A stretch of 64,000 bases of DNA from Pontibacter sp. G13 (lineage in GTDB: Bacteria > Bacteroidota > Bacteroidia > J057), in contig NZ_CP134696.1 of NCBI RefSeq assembly GCF_031851795.1, positions 1,607,576-1,671,575 on the forward strand. The letters run 5' to 3'. The number at the start of each line of letters is the position of its first letter. The stretch's first letter is position 1. Shown here piece after piece: positions 1 through 9,644 of this stretch. A program made the position numbers and the translations under genes. The notes beneath the pieces are model-generated. The model was not told the origin of the DNA and did no database searches. It saw nothing but the letters and a program-made list of their open reading frames with translations.

Positions 1-240
1 GATCGCAACGACCAAGCCCATGGGCCAGGATTGGAGAAAAGTTTGTTTTTCCTTGTACATCGGGATGATAGATTCGAGGTTTGGAGGATCTTACAAAACC
101 TCCTCTATTTACGCAAATCTCTCTTTAGGGGATACCTGCCTGCATCAATGGCAACAGATCTCGCAATCTTCCAACGTAGGCAATCTTACTGCCCATCAAC
201 CAATCCATCGAGCAGGATGTTTAAGGAAAAAATCCCATTC
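1..240. other. Upstream region with no recognisable gene
   Basis: The frame of the following gene stays open to about position 31, but the signal peptide begins at the ATG at 241, so this stretch is read as 5' non-coding DNA. It holds a short inverted repeat (GAGGTTT near 77 and AAACCTC near 98) with no T-run. I see no other gene here. Confidence 0.5.
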
Positions 241-1020
241 ATGCGTATTTGGATCTTCCTATTCCTCTCGTTTCTGGCAGTTTCTGCCCAAGCGCAGTAC
301 TTCTCCTCGACCTTTTTCCAACCTGCCTACGGCTGGGCCAATCGGGATTTCCAGTTCGGAACCGATACTGAAAACGGGAACATGGCGCTACTCACGCTTG
401 ATCATGTCGGTACCTGGAAGTGGGGCGGGCACTATTTCTTCATCAACTACAGCATCGGGCCTTTCGTGGATTATGATTTCGCGACGGGAGCAAGAAGCAG
501 AGGCGTATCGGATTACCGCATCTACTCCGAGTACTCTCCTTGGTTGAGTTTTCAAGGGCTTTTTGGATGGCATCCCTGGCACAAGGTTTGGCGCGATCTA
601 TCTATCGAGGGCTCCATCAATATTGCATATTCGGGGTATCACGCTTGGTTGGGAGGTTTGGGAATGGAATTCAATCTTCCGCAGGGATATTTCCTCAAGG
701 CGATCTTTTACTATAAAAACCAACAACCCATGCGAGATCTTCCGAAGGATGAAGGCTTGCAAATCACCTTGGTTTATGACATCACCCTACTCAAAAAACC
801 GGGGATCAGGCTTCAGGGATTTGCGGACATTCAGCCCAAAATCAATGATTTCTGGGGATTTGATTTTCTGGCGCAGCCTAGATTGTTGCTGGATGTAGGC
901 CAATGGCTCATCCCCAAACAACGCCCTCGGACCTGGGAAATCGGGATTGATTGGTACCTCCACTTCAACGACCAGCTCTCGGTCAGCGTCCCTCAACCCG
1001 CCATTCGGTTTACTTGGTAG
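241..1020 (+). CDS. Outer-membrane beta-barrel protein, Tsx/DUF5020-like
   Basis: A 259-residue protein. The start at 241 is chosen because it opens directly with a signal peptide (MRIWIFLFLSFLAVSAQAQ); the open frame reaches further upstream but that part looks non-coding. The mature protein is rich in alternating aromatic and polar residues (YFSSTFFQPAYGW, YFFINYSIGPFVDYD, WEIGIDWYLHFND) and ends in an aromatic residue (FTW), the usual signature of an outer-membrane barrel recognised by the BAM machinery. The pattern resembles the nucleoside-channel-like DUF5020 family. The substrate is not readable from sequence. The gene stands alone and converges on the protease gene downstream. Barrel nature is fairly sure; family assignment is moderate. 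Confidence 0.65.
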   Translation: MRIWIFLFLSFLAVSAQAQYFSSTFFQPAYGWANRDFQFGTDTENGNMALLTLDHVGTWKWGGHYFFINYSIGPFVDYDFATGARSRGVSDYRIYSEYSPWLSFQGLFGWHPWHKVWRDLSIEGSINIAYSGYHAWLGGLGMEFNLPQGYFLKAIFYYKNQQPMRDLPKDEGLQITLVYDITLLKKPGIRLQGFADIQPKINDFWGFDFLAQPRLLLDVGQWLIPKQRPRTWEIGIDWYLHFNDQLSVSVPQPAIRFTW

Positions 1021-1304
1021 TCAGCCAATAGATGCTAACGGTGCGGATGGCCTTGCAGCGGCGCAAAGTGCCCGTAAGATTCAGACAGTGGCTCATAGGA
1101 CGATTGCATGGGATCAGAGAATATCTAGGGCCATCAGGCTTCCTTGTCTCACCTTCCTATCGCCGACCGAACCACCAGCGAGTCTGTAGGATACTCCCGG
1201 ATCAAGCCCGGGGCAAGCGACCCAGAGAAACCATGTATCAGGCGCAAAATTGAACCTCTTTAGCCGGGATGCGCCCAAATCATCTCAGAACATCTCCAAA
1301 ATAC
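1021..1304. other. Convergent intergenic spacer, no gene seen
   Basis: The space between the 3' ends of the barrel gene and the protease gene. Short open frames here lack any recognisable protein signature. Its right end carries the hairpin at 1305-1339. Confidence 0.5.
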
Positions 1305-1339
1305 CAAGCGGCTGACCCCAATCTGGAGCCAGCCGCTTG
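1305..1339 (-). terminator. Probable terminator of the Prc-type protease gene
   Basis: A perfect 10-bp stem (CAAGCGGCTG with CAGCCGCTTG) lies 22 bases downstream of the protease stop codon on the minus strand and is followed there by GTATTTTGG. The T-run is short, so termination strength is uncertain. The hairpin may serve both convergent genes. Confidence 0.6.
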
Positions 1340-1361
1340 TATGTTTCGTTTGCTGAAGCTA

Positions 1362-3464
1362 CTATTTCATCTCCTGAATGATCTGGAGTGCTTCATAGAC
1401 ATAAGGGTCTTTGGACAGTCCCTCGTGCCAAGACTCGGTTCTCGCGATGCGTGAGCTGTCGGACTGGACATAATCTGCATCAGCTTGGAGCGTGGCGATA
1501 TCGAGGTCCTCATGTACTTTGAAGAGATCCTTGAATTGCTCGGCCTGCGCTTGAGTCCGCTTACGTTCTGCGCGGAAGGCTTCCAGTTGCAATGGGAATT
1601 CATTGTCGTCCTGACGGCTTTTCAACAATTGTGCATTTTCGAGAATCTGAGAGAACACATCGCTGTCTGCGACACGTGAACGGCTGCTTGTCTGCAATTT
1701 TTTGATCAAGCGATCATTCACAGGAGCATTGGCCAATTCAAAGCCTACAGGAGAGATCTCGTCCCAAGGCATAGAGTGCTTTTGGTCCTTTTCGCCCATT
1801 TCCACCAAACTGTACTCATCCGGCAAGATCACATCGGATTCGACACCTTTGAGCTGAGTGGTTCCTCCGTTGATTCGGTAGAACTTCTGGGTAGTCAATT
1901 TCATGGACCCAAGCGGTTTGAATTCAGCACCTCCACGGATGAAGTTGTCCAAGTTTTCAAAACGCTGTACGGTTCCCTTTCCGAAGGTAGACTGGCTACC
2001 GACGATCACACCGCGGTCATAATCCTGAATGGCAGCTGCCATGATTTCGGAGGCGGAAGCAGAGAAGCTATTCACCAAAATCACGAGCGGGCCATCATAA
2101 AGTACGGTTCCATCCTTGTCTGAAAGTACCTGAGGCTCTCCTGTGCGGCCTTTGACCTGAACGATCGGTCCTTTTGGGATAAACAATCCAGCCATTTTCA
2201 CCACTTCCTGCAAGGCACCACCGCCATTGTCTCGAAGGTCGATGATGAGGCCATTCATGCCTTCAGCCTTGAGTTTCTGGATTTCAGTGGCGACGTCTTT
2301 GGAGCAGAAACGGCCCGAACGGTCTTGGAAATCCGCGTAGAATTTGGGCAGATCGATATAGCCGTAGGCCTTGTTCTTGCCATTCTTGAGCATCACGGAT
2401 TTGGCGTATGTTTCTTCCAACTGCACCAAATCGCGAATAATCGGGATGATCGTTTCGGAGCCATCCATTTTACGAACGGTCAAGCGTACCTCCGTACCTT
2501 TCTTTCCGCGAATCTTCTTGACAACATCATTGATGTCCATGTCGACCACATCTACAGGCTCTGCATCTCCCTGAGCCACTTTCAGAATCAGGTCATTGAC
2601 CTTGAGTTGTCCCTGCTTGGCAGAAGGGCTACCGGGTACGATACGTACCACTTTGATGTATCCATTGTCTTCGCGAAGCTGCGCACCAATTCCTTCCAAT
2701 TTGCCGGACATGGAGATATCGAAATTCTCCTTGTCAATCGGAGGGAAATATCCGGTATGTGGGTCAAACACTGCAGCGATGGAATTCATGTAATCTGCGC
2801 GGCGATCGTCGGAGTCCAAGCGCTTGAGGCGGCGGAAAAAGTCCTCGTAGGTGTCTTTAATTTTTCCGCGGGATTCTTCCTCAAGGACATCGAAGGATTT
2901 GATCTCGATATCACCAGAGCCGCTTTCTTGGGCTTTCTCTTGGCGTTCGAGGTCGGAAACCAAACGAGCGAGCACTTGGTATTTCAGCTGTTTTCTCCAA
3001 CGCTCACGGATTTCGTCAGAGTTGGAGGCATACTCCATGTGTTCGTAGTCGGTATCCAACACTTCGGATTTGTCGAAGTCGAATGGTTCTGAGAGGATAT
3101 TGTTGACAACGCCTTCTGCCTCGCGGATTCGGACAGCCAACAGCTCGACAGAGAGGTCGAACATTTCGAAGGAGAGGTTATTGACTTCATCATCAACCTT
3201 CAACCGATAGGCCTGGAGCTTATCGATATCTTCGCGCATCAGAAAACGCTTGTTGTAGTCAATCCGGGTGATATAATCATCAAACACCTCTTTGGAAAAC
3301 TCATCATCCACCTTTTGAGGCTGATAATGGTAGAATTCCATTCCACGCATCATGAGTTGGAGCAACACGCCCCCCCGTTCCCCACCACCGGTGTAAAACG
3401 TGTAGGAACTCAACATCAGAACAGCGGCGACCACTGCACTGGAAAGCAAAATTCTGAGCTTCAT
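1362..3464 (-). CDS. prc: Carboxy-terminal processing protease, S41A family (Prc/Tsp type)
   Basis: A 700-residue periplasmic serine protease that trims or degrades proteins from their C-termini. It opens with a signal peptide (MKLRILLSSAVVAAVLMLSSY). A helical N-terminal domain (about 40-240) is followed by a PDZ domain (about 245-345, GSPSAKQGQLKVNDLILKV) and the S41 core. The catalytic dyad is visible as Ser470 in SASASEI and Lys496 in FGKGTVQ, spaced almost as in E. coli Prc, and the C-terminal part (about 560-700) corresponds to the DUF3340-type extension. Length matches the long Prc/Tsp class rather than the shorter CtpA class. It is monocistronic, with a hairpin just downstream. The family is certain; substrates are unknown. 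Confidence 0.93.
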   Translation of the reverse strand: MKLRILLSSAVVAAVLMLSSYTFYTGGGERGGVLLQLMMRGMEFYHYQPQKVDDEFSKEVFDDYITRIDYNKRFLMREDIDKLQAYRLKVDDEVNNLSFEMFDLSVELLAVRIREAEGVVNNILSEPFDFDKSEVLDTDYEHMEYASNSDEIRERWRKQLKYQVLARLVSDLERQEKAQESGSGDIEIKSFDVLEEESRGKIKDTYEDFFRRLKRLDSDDRRADYMNSIAAVFDPHTGYFPPIDKENFDISMSGKLEGIGAQLREDNGYIKVVRIVPGSPSAKQGQLKVNDLILKVAQGDAEPVDVVDMDINDVVKKIRGKKGTEVRLTVRKMDGSETIIPIIRDLVQLEETYAKSVMLKNGKNKAYGYIDLPKFYADFQDRSGRFCSKDVATEIQKLKAEGMNGLIIDLRDNGGGALQEVVKMAGLFIPKGPIVQVKGRTGEPQVLSDKDGTVLYDGPLVILVNSFSASASEIMAAAIQDYDRGVIVGSQSTFGKGTVQRFENLDNFIRGGAEFKPLGSMKLTTQKFYRINGGTTQLKGVESDVILPDEYSLVEMGEKDQKHSMPWDEISPVGFELANAPVNDRLIKKLQTSSRSRVADSDVFSQILENAQLLKSRQDDNEFPLQLEAFRAERKRTQAQAEQFKDLFKVHEDLDIATLQADADYVQSDSSRIARTESWHEGLSKDPYVYEALQIIQEMK

Positions 3465-3754
3465 AAGAATGGATGTCTATCGGTTAGCAAACGATCGTCA
3501 AGCGACTACGCAATGCTGGATGTACGAATTTAACGATATACAGTTAATCGCGAAAGCTTAACCCACACTTCAAATTACAATGACATTTATACCAATTCCA
3601 TACCATTATTCTTGTTCCTGCGAGAAGAACTACATTTCGAACACCGAATGGGTCATTTGGGGAAAGGATTTGAACCGATCGATTCTGCGGGGATATGAAG
3701 GAAAAATACCCAAATTTTTCTCCCTTATTTCCCTCAAAAAGCCGTCCTAAAAGC

Positions 3755-4912
3755 CTAGAGTGGGGGCAATTGATAGAGCAACCATCCGAGCCCGGCAGAA
3801 CCAATCACGATCCAAGCCGAGTGAACCTTGGTGTAAAATGTCAGAATCACGGCAAGTATCGCAATGGCCCATCCTTGCCAGGTAAATGGTTCAAGGAGTG
3901 TAGATTGCGCCAATTGAACCAAAACTGTCACCATGATGCCCACTGCACTTACATTGACTGCATCAAGGAAAGCGGCCGCCCAGGGAGAGTTCCTGAGTTT
4001 GGGCACAAAGGGATGAAGCAAGGCTACTAAGAAGAAGGAAGGGAGAAAAATTCCCAAGGTAGCAAGTACCGCACCGGGAATACCATCGATTACATAGCCG
4101 AGAAAGGTCGCCGTGGTCAACACTGGACCGGGGGTAAATTGCCCCGCCGCAACTGCGTCCAGCAATTGTTGCTTGGTCAGCCAGCCGAGATTGTTCACCA
4201 ATTCACCCTCCAAATACGCAATCAGGACATATCCGCTTCCGAAAAGTACGGCCCCAATCTTGAGCATTACCCCAAAGAGACGCGCGGGGGAATAACCGGT
4301 TATTTGTGTCGCCAGGGTCTGCATGAGCAGGAATCCACCACCAATCAATCCTGAGGGGGTCAGCAACCGTTGCTGGGCAGTCAGGAACAGCATCCCGAAA
4401 ACCCCTCCTGCCAGAATCGCAATCACCTCATCCACACCAAACCACGTAGAGAGCGCCACAATTGCCCCCAAGACGCCCAATACCCAAGTCTTGACAGCTT
4501 TTTTGCCGAGCTTGATGACTGCCGCCAGAATGATCGCCAACACGGCCGGTTTGATGCCAGCGAGATACGGCGCAATGGCGGGGAGCTCTCCGTATTGGAC
4601 GTATGCCCAGCCCAACAAACCTGTCAAGAAGGCCGCTGGCAAGATAAATGCCGCGCCCCCGAATATCAGTCCCAGTACGCCTCCACGGTGCATGCCGATG
4701 TGCATCATCATTTCGGTGGAATTGGGACCGGGAATGAGGTTTGTTGCCCCGACGAGGTCCAGAAAATGTTGTCGATCCAACCATTTCCGGCGCTCGACCA
4801 CTTCCTCTTCCAACATGGCAATGTGTGCTGCAGGGCCACCAAAAGCCGTAAGCCCCAACTTGAAAAATACCCAAATGATTTCCTTCAAATGCTGCATGAC
4901 AGGACGGGTCAA
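3755..4912 (-). CDS. chrA: Chromate efflux transporter, ChrA family
   Basis: A 385-residue inner-membrane protein of the chromate ion transporter (CHR) family, which exports chromate by proton-coupled antiport in studied members. Two homologous CHR halves are visible: the N-terminal half carries FFKLGLTAFGGPAAHIAML and GPNSTEM, and the second half carries LKIGAVLFGSGYVLIAYLE with TPGPVLTTATFLGY. Around ten hydrophobic segments are present, the normal size for a bidomain (long) ChrA. No chromate-responsive regulator (ChrB) is adjacent. The family assignment is firm; whether chromate is the natural substrate here is not shown. Confidence 0.92.
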   Translation of the reverse strand: MTRPVMQHLKEIIWVFFKLGLTAFGGPAAHIAMLEEEVVERRKWLDRQHFLDLVGATNLIPGPNSTEMMMHIGMHRGGVLGLIFGGAAFILPAAFLTGLLGWAYVQYGELPAIAPYLAGIKPAVLAIILAAVIKLGKKAVKTWVLGVLGAIVALSTWFGVDEVIAILAGGVFGMLFLTAQQRLLTPSGLIGGGFLLMQTLATQITGYSPARLFGVMLKIGAVLFGSGYVLIAYLEGELVNNLGWLTKQQLLDAVAAGQFTPGPVLTTATFLGYVIDGIPGAVLATLGIFLPSFFLVALLHPFVPKLRNSPWAAAFLDAVNVSAVGIMVTVLVQLAQSTLLEPFTWQGWAIAILAVILTFYTKVHSAWIVIGSAGLGWLLYQLPPL

Positions 4913-5062
4913 GAATAGGTGTTATGGATTCGAAGCGAAAATGAGCAGGTTTGGTTTGCCGATCCATATCATAATTGACAAAATAGACTGAATCGTCTTT
5001 GAAGATGCGATCAAGGAATCTGGACCGGATTTTCGGCTGGTAGAAACCAACCCTCCTTTTTC

Positions 5063-5095
5063 AAAAAAGCCGAACCTGCGATTCGCAAGTCCGGC
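5063..5095 (-). terminator. Rho-independent terminator of the Na/Pi symporter gene
   Basis: On the minus strand an almost perfect 12-bp stem (GCCGGACTTGCG with CGCAGGTTCGGC, one mismatch) with a 3-nt loop is followed directly by TTTTTT. It lies 27 bases after the symporter stop codon. Confidence 0.85.
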
Positions 5096-5122
5096 CATTA
5101 TATATACTGAAGCTCAGGGCAT

Positions 5123-6322
5123 TCAGCTTTTAGTCAGAAAGATCAACAGACCGGGAATCAAGAAGAATGTCACCACCACATAGGCGATTCCATAGAGTCG
5201 ATTCTTCAGGGTCAATTGTCCCAATCCTTCGGCCAAGCGAATCGGAATCTCGCGAACCTTGGGGATCGGGAACAGCACCAACACACCAAAGAGGTTGAAG
5301 AGCAGGTGGACAAAGGCAATCGCCAGACCCGCCTGAGCAGCTCCTACCACCGGATTAGAACTGTCATAGGCAAACAATGCCGCAAACAACGCCGTGGTGG
5401 TCGTGCCGATATTCGCTCCCATCAGGAAGGGAAAGGCATTCCTAAGCGTGACCTTATTGGTTGCCACCAATGGAACCATCAAGGAAGACGTAATAGAGCT
5501 AGACTGGACAGCTGTTGTGGACAGGAATCCAACCAACAAGGATACTGGAGGACGCTGGAACACGTAGCGGTTCATGTTGTTCTCGATCTTTCCGATCACA
5601 AGCGTCTTGAGGACCTTGCTGAGGAATTGGAGCGAGAAGAACAGTCCGAGCAATCCAATGATCAGGGAAATGACCCCATTTTTGCCAGTCAATGCGATCA
5701 CCCATTTGGCAGAGGACTTGACGAACCAGAGTACTCCGGCAGATTTCTCACCGGAAACAGGCTCGAAATTGCCAGCCAAGTAAATCGCCGCATCGGACAG
5801 CATGTGGGTTGTGGTCTCTACCGTGAAGAGGATAATCACGGTGATGATATTGAAGAAGTCGTGGACACAGGCACCAGCCACGGCTTTTTTGTATTCTTCT
5901 CGATTGGTAATATGCCCCATCGCCACGATGGTGGAGGTCACCGAAGTACCGATATTGGCTCCCATAATCATCGGTGCGGCGGCAGCTACGGAAAGCTGAC
6001 CGGCTCCTACCAATCCCACGATGATGGTGGTCGCGGTAGAGGAGCTCTGAATGATGGCCGTAGCCAACATCCCGATGAACAATGAGATAAATGGATTGGA
6101 AGTGATATTGAACAATTCCTCTGCCAGTCCCTTGCCGAAAAGCTTAAAGGAGCCTGACATGACGTTCAGTGAAACCAGAAAAGCAAAAAGTACAATCAGC
6201 AACAAGCCAATTTGGCCAGCCAGCTGGGATGCATTGAGCCCTTGTTCTAGATCTAGCTTCTGTGATTGGTTCACGGCCTTCTCGGAAGAAGACTCGGAAG
6301 TGTTGGGCGATGTATTAGCCAT
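5123..6322 (-). CDS. Na/Pi cotransporter family protein (NptA/PNaS type)
   Basis: A 399-residue inner-membrane protein of the sodium-dependent phosphate symporter family. It shows the two inverted QSSS repeats typical of the family: IIQSSSTATTIIVGLVGAG followed by MGANIGTSVTSTI in the first half, and AVQSSSITSSLMVPLV followed by MGANIGTTTTALF in the second. These repeats form the substrate and sodium sites in characterised relatives. There is no C-terminal PhoU domain, so this is the short form. A soluble N-terminal tail of about 40 residues precedes the first membrane segment. It is transcribed alone with a strong terminator. Phosphate as the substrate is inferred from the family. Confidence 0.9.
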   Translation of the reverse strand: MANTSPNTSESSSEKAVNQSQKLDLEQGLNASQLAGQIGLLLIVLFAFLVSLNVMSGSFKLFGKGLAEELFNITSNPFISLFIGMLATAIIQSSSTATTIIVGLVGAGQLSVAAAAPMIMGANIGTSVTSTIVAMGHITNREEYKKAVAGACVHDFFNIITVIILFTVETTTHMLSDAAIYLAGNFEPVSGEKSAGVLWFVKSSAKWVIALTGKNGVISLIIGLLGLFFSLQFLSKVLKTLVIGKIENNMNRYVFQRPPVSLLVGFLSTTAVQSSSITSSLMVPLVATNKVTLRNAFPFLMGANIGTTTTALFAALFAYDSSNPVVGAAQAGLAIAFVHLLFNLFGVLVLFPIPKVREIPIRLAEGLGQLTLKNRLYGIAYVVVTFFLIPGLLIFLTKS

Positions 6323-6469
6323 GTGTGGGTTCGATCATCAATAATTGGCACAAATCTACCCCAAGATTTTTTCAAAACCATGATGGCAATATTATGCTAT
6401 TATTATCCCGCACCTAAAACACCCTCAATCAGGACCTTGAAATCCCAAAATGTTCCAACAAGACAAACA

Positions 6470-7084
6470 TTACCCAATCAGGGAACGCATGTTATCCAGA
6501 ACCAAGGGGGTATTGAGCAACATGGCCATTACTGCGCCGCCAAGCGCTCCAAACAAGTGTGCGTCGTGATTGATACGGCCCACTCCTCGCATAGACAAAA
6601 CAATGGAAATGACGATAAAGAGCACCCCCATGATCCAGCCCTTGATGGGAATCGGAATCAGGATAAACTGTAGCGGCATATCGGGGTAAAAAAGGATAAA
6701 TGCTAGCATCACCCCGCTAATTGCACCACTTGCCCCCAACGATTTGTACCCAACATCGTCACGGTGGCGGATAATGCCCGGAACAGAACCCGCAATCAGG
6801 GAAATCAGATAAAGGAAAAAGAATCCGGCAGATCCGACCTGAGCTTCTACAATGGGTCCAAACCCAAAAAGCACGTACATATTCAGTCCGAGGTGGATGA
6901 AGTTGGCATGTACCAATCCACTGGAAATGAAGCGAAACCACTCTTTCTGGTGAAATTCACGATACGGGTATCCAATCAGCTTCTCCATGAGCGAAGGGTC
7001 CCGAAATGCCATGACACTGGTGAGGATCGTCAGCACCAGAATGATTCCGGTGACGGGAAATTGGATAAGCGTAGCTAATTCCAT
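6470..7084 (-). CDS. Rhomboid family intramembrane serine protease
   Basis: A 204-residue membrane protease with six predicted hydrophobic segments. The catalytic serine sits in GASGAISGVML (the GxSG motif) and the catalytic histidine in NHDAHLFGALGGAV of the last helix. HANFIHLGLNMYVLFGFG supplies the conserved HxxxN of the second helix, which helps form the oxyanion hole. Size and order match bacterial rhomboids without extra domains. No partner or substrate gene is apparent nearby. The family is certain; substrates cannot be inferred. Confidence 0.93.
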   Translation of the reverse strand: MELATLIQFPVTGIILVLTILTSVMAFRDPSLMEKLIGYPYREFHQKEWFRFISSGLVHANFIHLGLNMYVLFGFGPIVEAQVGSAGFFFLYLISLIAGSVPGIIRHRDDVGYKSLGASGAISGVMLAFILFYPDMPLQFILIPIPIKGWIMGVLFIVISIVLSMRGVGRINHDAHLFGALGGAVMAMLLNTPLVLDNMRSLIG

Positions 7085-7176
7085 GATGTTGTGAACGGCT
7101 TTTGAGTGATGGAATGGAGATCAAACATACAACAAATTCAGGGCTCAGAACAATGACTTCCTGACAGATCAAACAA

Positions 7177-9102
7177 TCATCGCATGGAGCTTCCTGATCC
7201 AGCTTCAAAGCGAGTCTGCCATTTGTCCTGAGACACTCTCACCCCGATGGATGGCGTGGGATCCGGAGTCAGGTGAGGCACCATCCATTTACAGCCAGTG
7301 GGCAAATGGGTGATGTTCAATCGGTGCAAGGCGTCGGTCGGTACCGGAAATGGCTGTGAGGGGGAATCCACCTGAATGGCGTACACCAGCTGGCCTGTTT
7401 GCTCCGAAATCACCTCCACCCACAGCGGAGCGGAATCCGTAGCTTCTAGTCCCGGTAGCCATTTCCACGTATCCTGCTCTCCGAGGTTGTCCAGCTGATT
7501 GAGGAAAATGGCCGAAAAAGCGTGCCCCAACTGAGCGACTTTCCCTGCGTCTTCCTGCCAGCGATAGGTGATTCTCCGGCCGATAGGATCGATGCTGAGC
7601 CATGCAGAATTGAACTCGCGATCTCCGACAACGTGCATATCATGGGCGGGTCCCACTGCAAGGCGATAATGCTCCATTTCAAAACGTTCCGCTGCAACAT
7701 CATTCGCAGTCATATCCAGCTCAAATGCCAATACCTTGCCCACTTGTTCCAGTTGATCCGCTGAAAGCTGAGGTTGGCTGTGCGCCAAAATCTTCAAAGG
7801 AGCAGGATGGGAAGCCCATTGACCCAAATCGGTACCGGCCTCAGGCATCACGGCAAGATCCAAGCCTCCAAAAGCATGGTCTCCGGCATCTTCTTGCAAC
7901 CAGATCGTCGGAATCTCGGACATCCATGTCTGCCAAGCCCTGCCCATTCTGGCTGGTCTCACAGAGTCCTGAATGAGCAGGACGTGTGGTCGCTGTGCCG
8001 GGAGCGAAAATAGCGAGGACTCATATTCGGGTTTCAAACCTCCCTGAACAGCCATAAGGTCCCAGACTTCGGTGCCGGAAGGAGCGACCGGAATATGTCC
8101 AGAGACTTGCCACACGCGTCTACGCCCAGCACGATCCGGGAATTCATACCCGATCCGGTAGGGAGCGGTATGGGTCGGAAGCCAATTGGGAATCTCAAAG
8201 TGGATCAACCGATTGGCAGGGGTCAATTGGCGTTCTTGGAGTCGGGTCCAACCAGTATCCGATTCGATTTCCAGATACGCAAACTCACCCGCCTCTGCAG
8301 TAATCGGTACTGCCTCCGCTTTGACATGGAGGGTATTGCCAGATCGATAGTGGCGGTGATAGAGAATAGGCCCATAGCTGCGATCTGGGTGACGATCGGC
8401 GCGTTTTCCTGAAACTGTCAAATCTGAAAACCAGCAAAGGGGCGTGGACAGATCCTGAGCCCGCTCAGAGAAATGGCTCACGAGGTAGATACTGCCCGCG
8501 ATTTTGTCTGGGTGAATGTTGGTGGTTTCCCAGTCTTCCAGAAACTTGCCAGTTAATGGATCGGACAAATGCAGCTTGAGACGATTGGATGTTTCGGTCA
8601 AGGTGAAGGATAGCGTCATCTTGATCGGGCTCGCAAAATCCAGCGGGGACAACGCATCTGCGGTTGCGGGATCACCCACAAACATTTCCCCAAAGGTAGT
8701 TACGCCAATATCCAATCCTGCAACTACCGGGATTTCTGGCCAAGGACCGTCCAGTCTACTGGGGCCACCGATTCGCAGGCCTACCCAATCCGTTTCGGAG
8801 CGCAAGGAATCTGGTATCATCACCTGCAGGATCACCGAGACCTCAAATTCACCTGCTTCAGGAGATAGGCTCACCCCCAATACTTCCACCTCATGATCGG
8901 CCCCCGCAGCACGAGATTGCAGCCTCCCCTGTGACACTTGCCACCCATCGTGCGGAAAAGCGGCATACTCGGCCCCGACAAATTCCGTCGTGTCAATGGG
9001 CCATATACTATACCATGTGTCCTTCTGCACAGCTTCCTGACTGGTACAACCTGACAAAAGGATGACAAACAACCCACCTATTAAAAATCGATCCAGATAC
9101 AT
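7177..9102 (-). CDS. Large lipoprotein of unknown function
   Basis: A 641-residue predicted lipoprotein. The start at 9102 is chosen because it opens a lipoprotein signal peptide (MYLDRFLIGGLFVILLSGC) with Cys19 as the lipidated residue; the frame runs 41 codons further upstream without such a signal. The N-terminal half (about 40-240) reads as a beta-rich, possibly concanavalin-like region (EVSVILQVMIPDSL, WVGLRIGG, SIYLVSHFSERA). The rest is rich in Trp and acidic residues with no catalytic motif I recognise. Location is probably the outer-membrane inner leaflet or the surface. No operon partner is evident, and I do not recognise the family. Confidence 0.75.
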   Translation of the reverse strand: MYLDRFLIGGLFVILLSGCTSQEAVQKDTWYSIWPIDTTEFVGAEYAAFPHDGWQVSQGRLQSRAAGADHEVEVLGVSLSPEAGEFEVSVILQVMIPDSLRSETDWVGLRIGGPSRLDGPWPEIPVVAGLDIGVTTFGEMFVGDPATADALSPLDFASPIKMTLSFTLTETSNRLKLHLSDPLTGKFLEDWETTNIHPDKIAGSIYLVSHFSERAQDLSTPLCWFSDLTVSGKRADRHPDRSYGPILYHRHYRSGNTLHVKAEAVPITAEAGEFAYLEIESDTGWTRLQERQLTPANRLIHFEIPNWLPTHTAPYRIGYEFPDRAGRRRVWQVSGHIPVAPSGTEVWDLMAVQGGLKPEYESSLFSLPAQRPHVLLIQDSVRPARMGRAWQTWMSEIPTIWLQEDAGDHAFGGLDLAVMPEAGTDLGQWASHPAPLKILAHSQPQLSADQLEQVGKVLAFELDMTANDVAAERFEMEHYRLAVGPAHDMHVVGDREFNSAWLSIDPIGRRITYRWQEDAGKVAQLGHAFSAIFLNQLDNLGEQDTWKWLPGLEATDSAPLWVEVISEQTGQLVYAIQVDSPSQPFPVPTDALHRLNITHLPTGCKWMVPHLTPDPTPSIGVRVSQDKWQTRFEAGSGSSMR

Positions 9103-9131
9103 ATCATTCAATATTCTAGGTCCCCTTGGTC

Positions 9132-9488
9132 CTATGGCGGTTCCACGGCCTGCTGACCAGTAACACTGGTAGGGTATTGGTAGCCAAAAATGTACCGAAC
9201 CCGAAGCCATCTGAAAGCGGTCCAAACAGGGATCTTTCGCAGAACCCCAAAGATCTGTGAAAATTGGCAGGTTTGGAAGTGATTGTATCCGGTAATCGAT
9301 TTAAAATACTTGCGTATATTAGATATGCCTGTCCTTCCGTCTCCCCGGGTTGCGACATTCCTGACCGATCCAAGATAATGGTACACAAATTCTTCTCCAT
9401 GATGGAGAATGCTGAAAACCCCCGTATCTTGATCATACACGAATTCACGCATTGAGCCGCAATTGGGGGCGGCCTGCATCGACCACAT
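9132..9488 (-). CDS. Possible small KTSC-like protein or remnant
   Basis: A 118-residue open frame in the spacer between the lipoprotein and DUF3857 genes. Residues about 8-58 resemble the KTSC fold pattern: a YDQDTGVFSI strand, HHGEEFVYHYLGS in the place of the usual G-x-Y-x-Y-x-x-V, then NIRKYF, similar to the family's F-N-x-x-I-R end. The remaining 55 residues look random, as in a frameshifted or decayed C-terminus. A purine-rich GGGAGAAAAAG precedes the start. It may be a real small gene, a pseudogene or chance. Confidence is low, because the resemblance is by eye only. Confidence 0.3.
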   Translation of the reverse strand: MWSMQAAPNCGSMREFVYDQDTGVFSILHHGEEFVYHYLGSVRNVATRGDGRTGISNIRKYFKSITGYNHFQTCQFSQIFGVLRKIPVWTAFRWLRVRYIFGYQYPTSVTGQQAVEPP

Positions 9489-9644
9489 ATCATGACAGTC
9501 TTTTTCTCCCGCTGAGAGCCAGCCCTATGTGTCTGGTTGTCTGGCAGGGAGCAAATCCAGCGGCATCATGCCTGTGTGGGAAATGTTGTATGTCTCAAAC
9601 TTTCTGTATGTTTAAGTTCATTCGTTATTCTGTAGCATAATCTT

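Noticed and set aside
2325-3092. A 255-codon open frame antisense to the Prc-type protease
   Set aside because: It is the complement of well-conserved coding sequence with no domain of its own.
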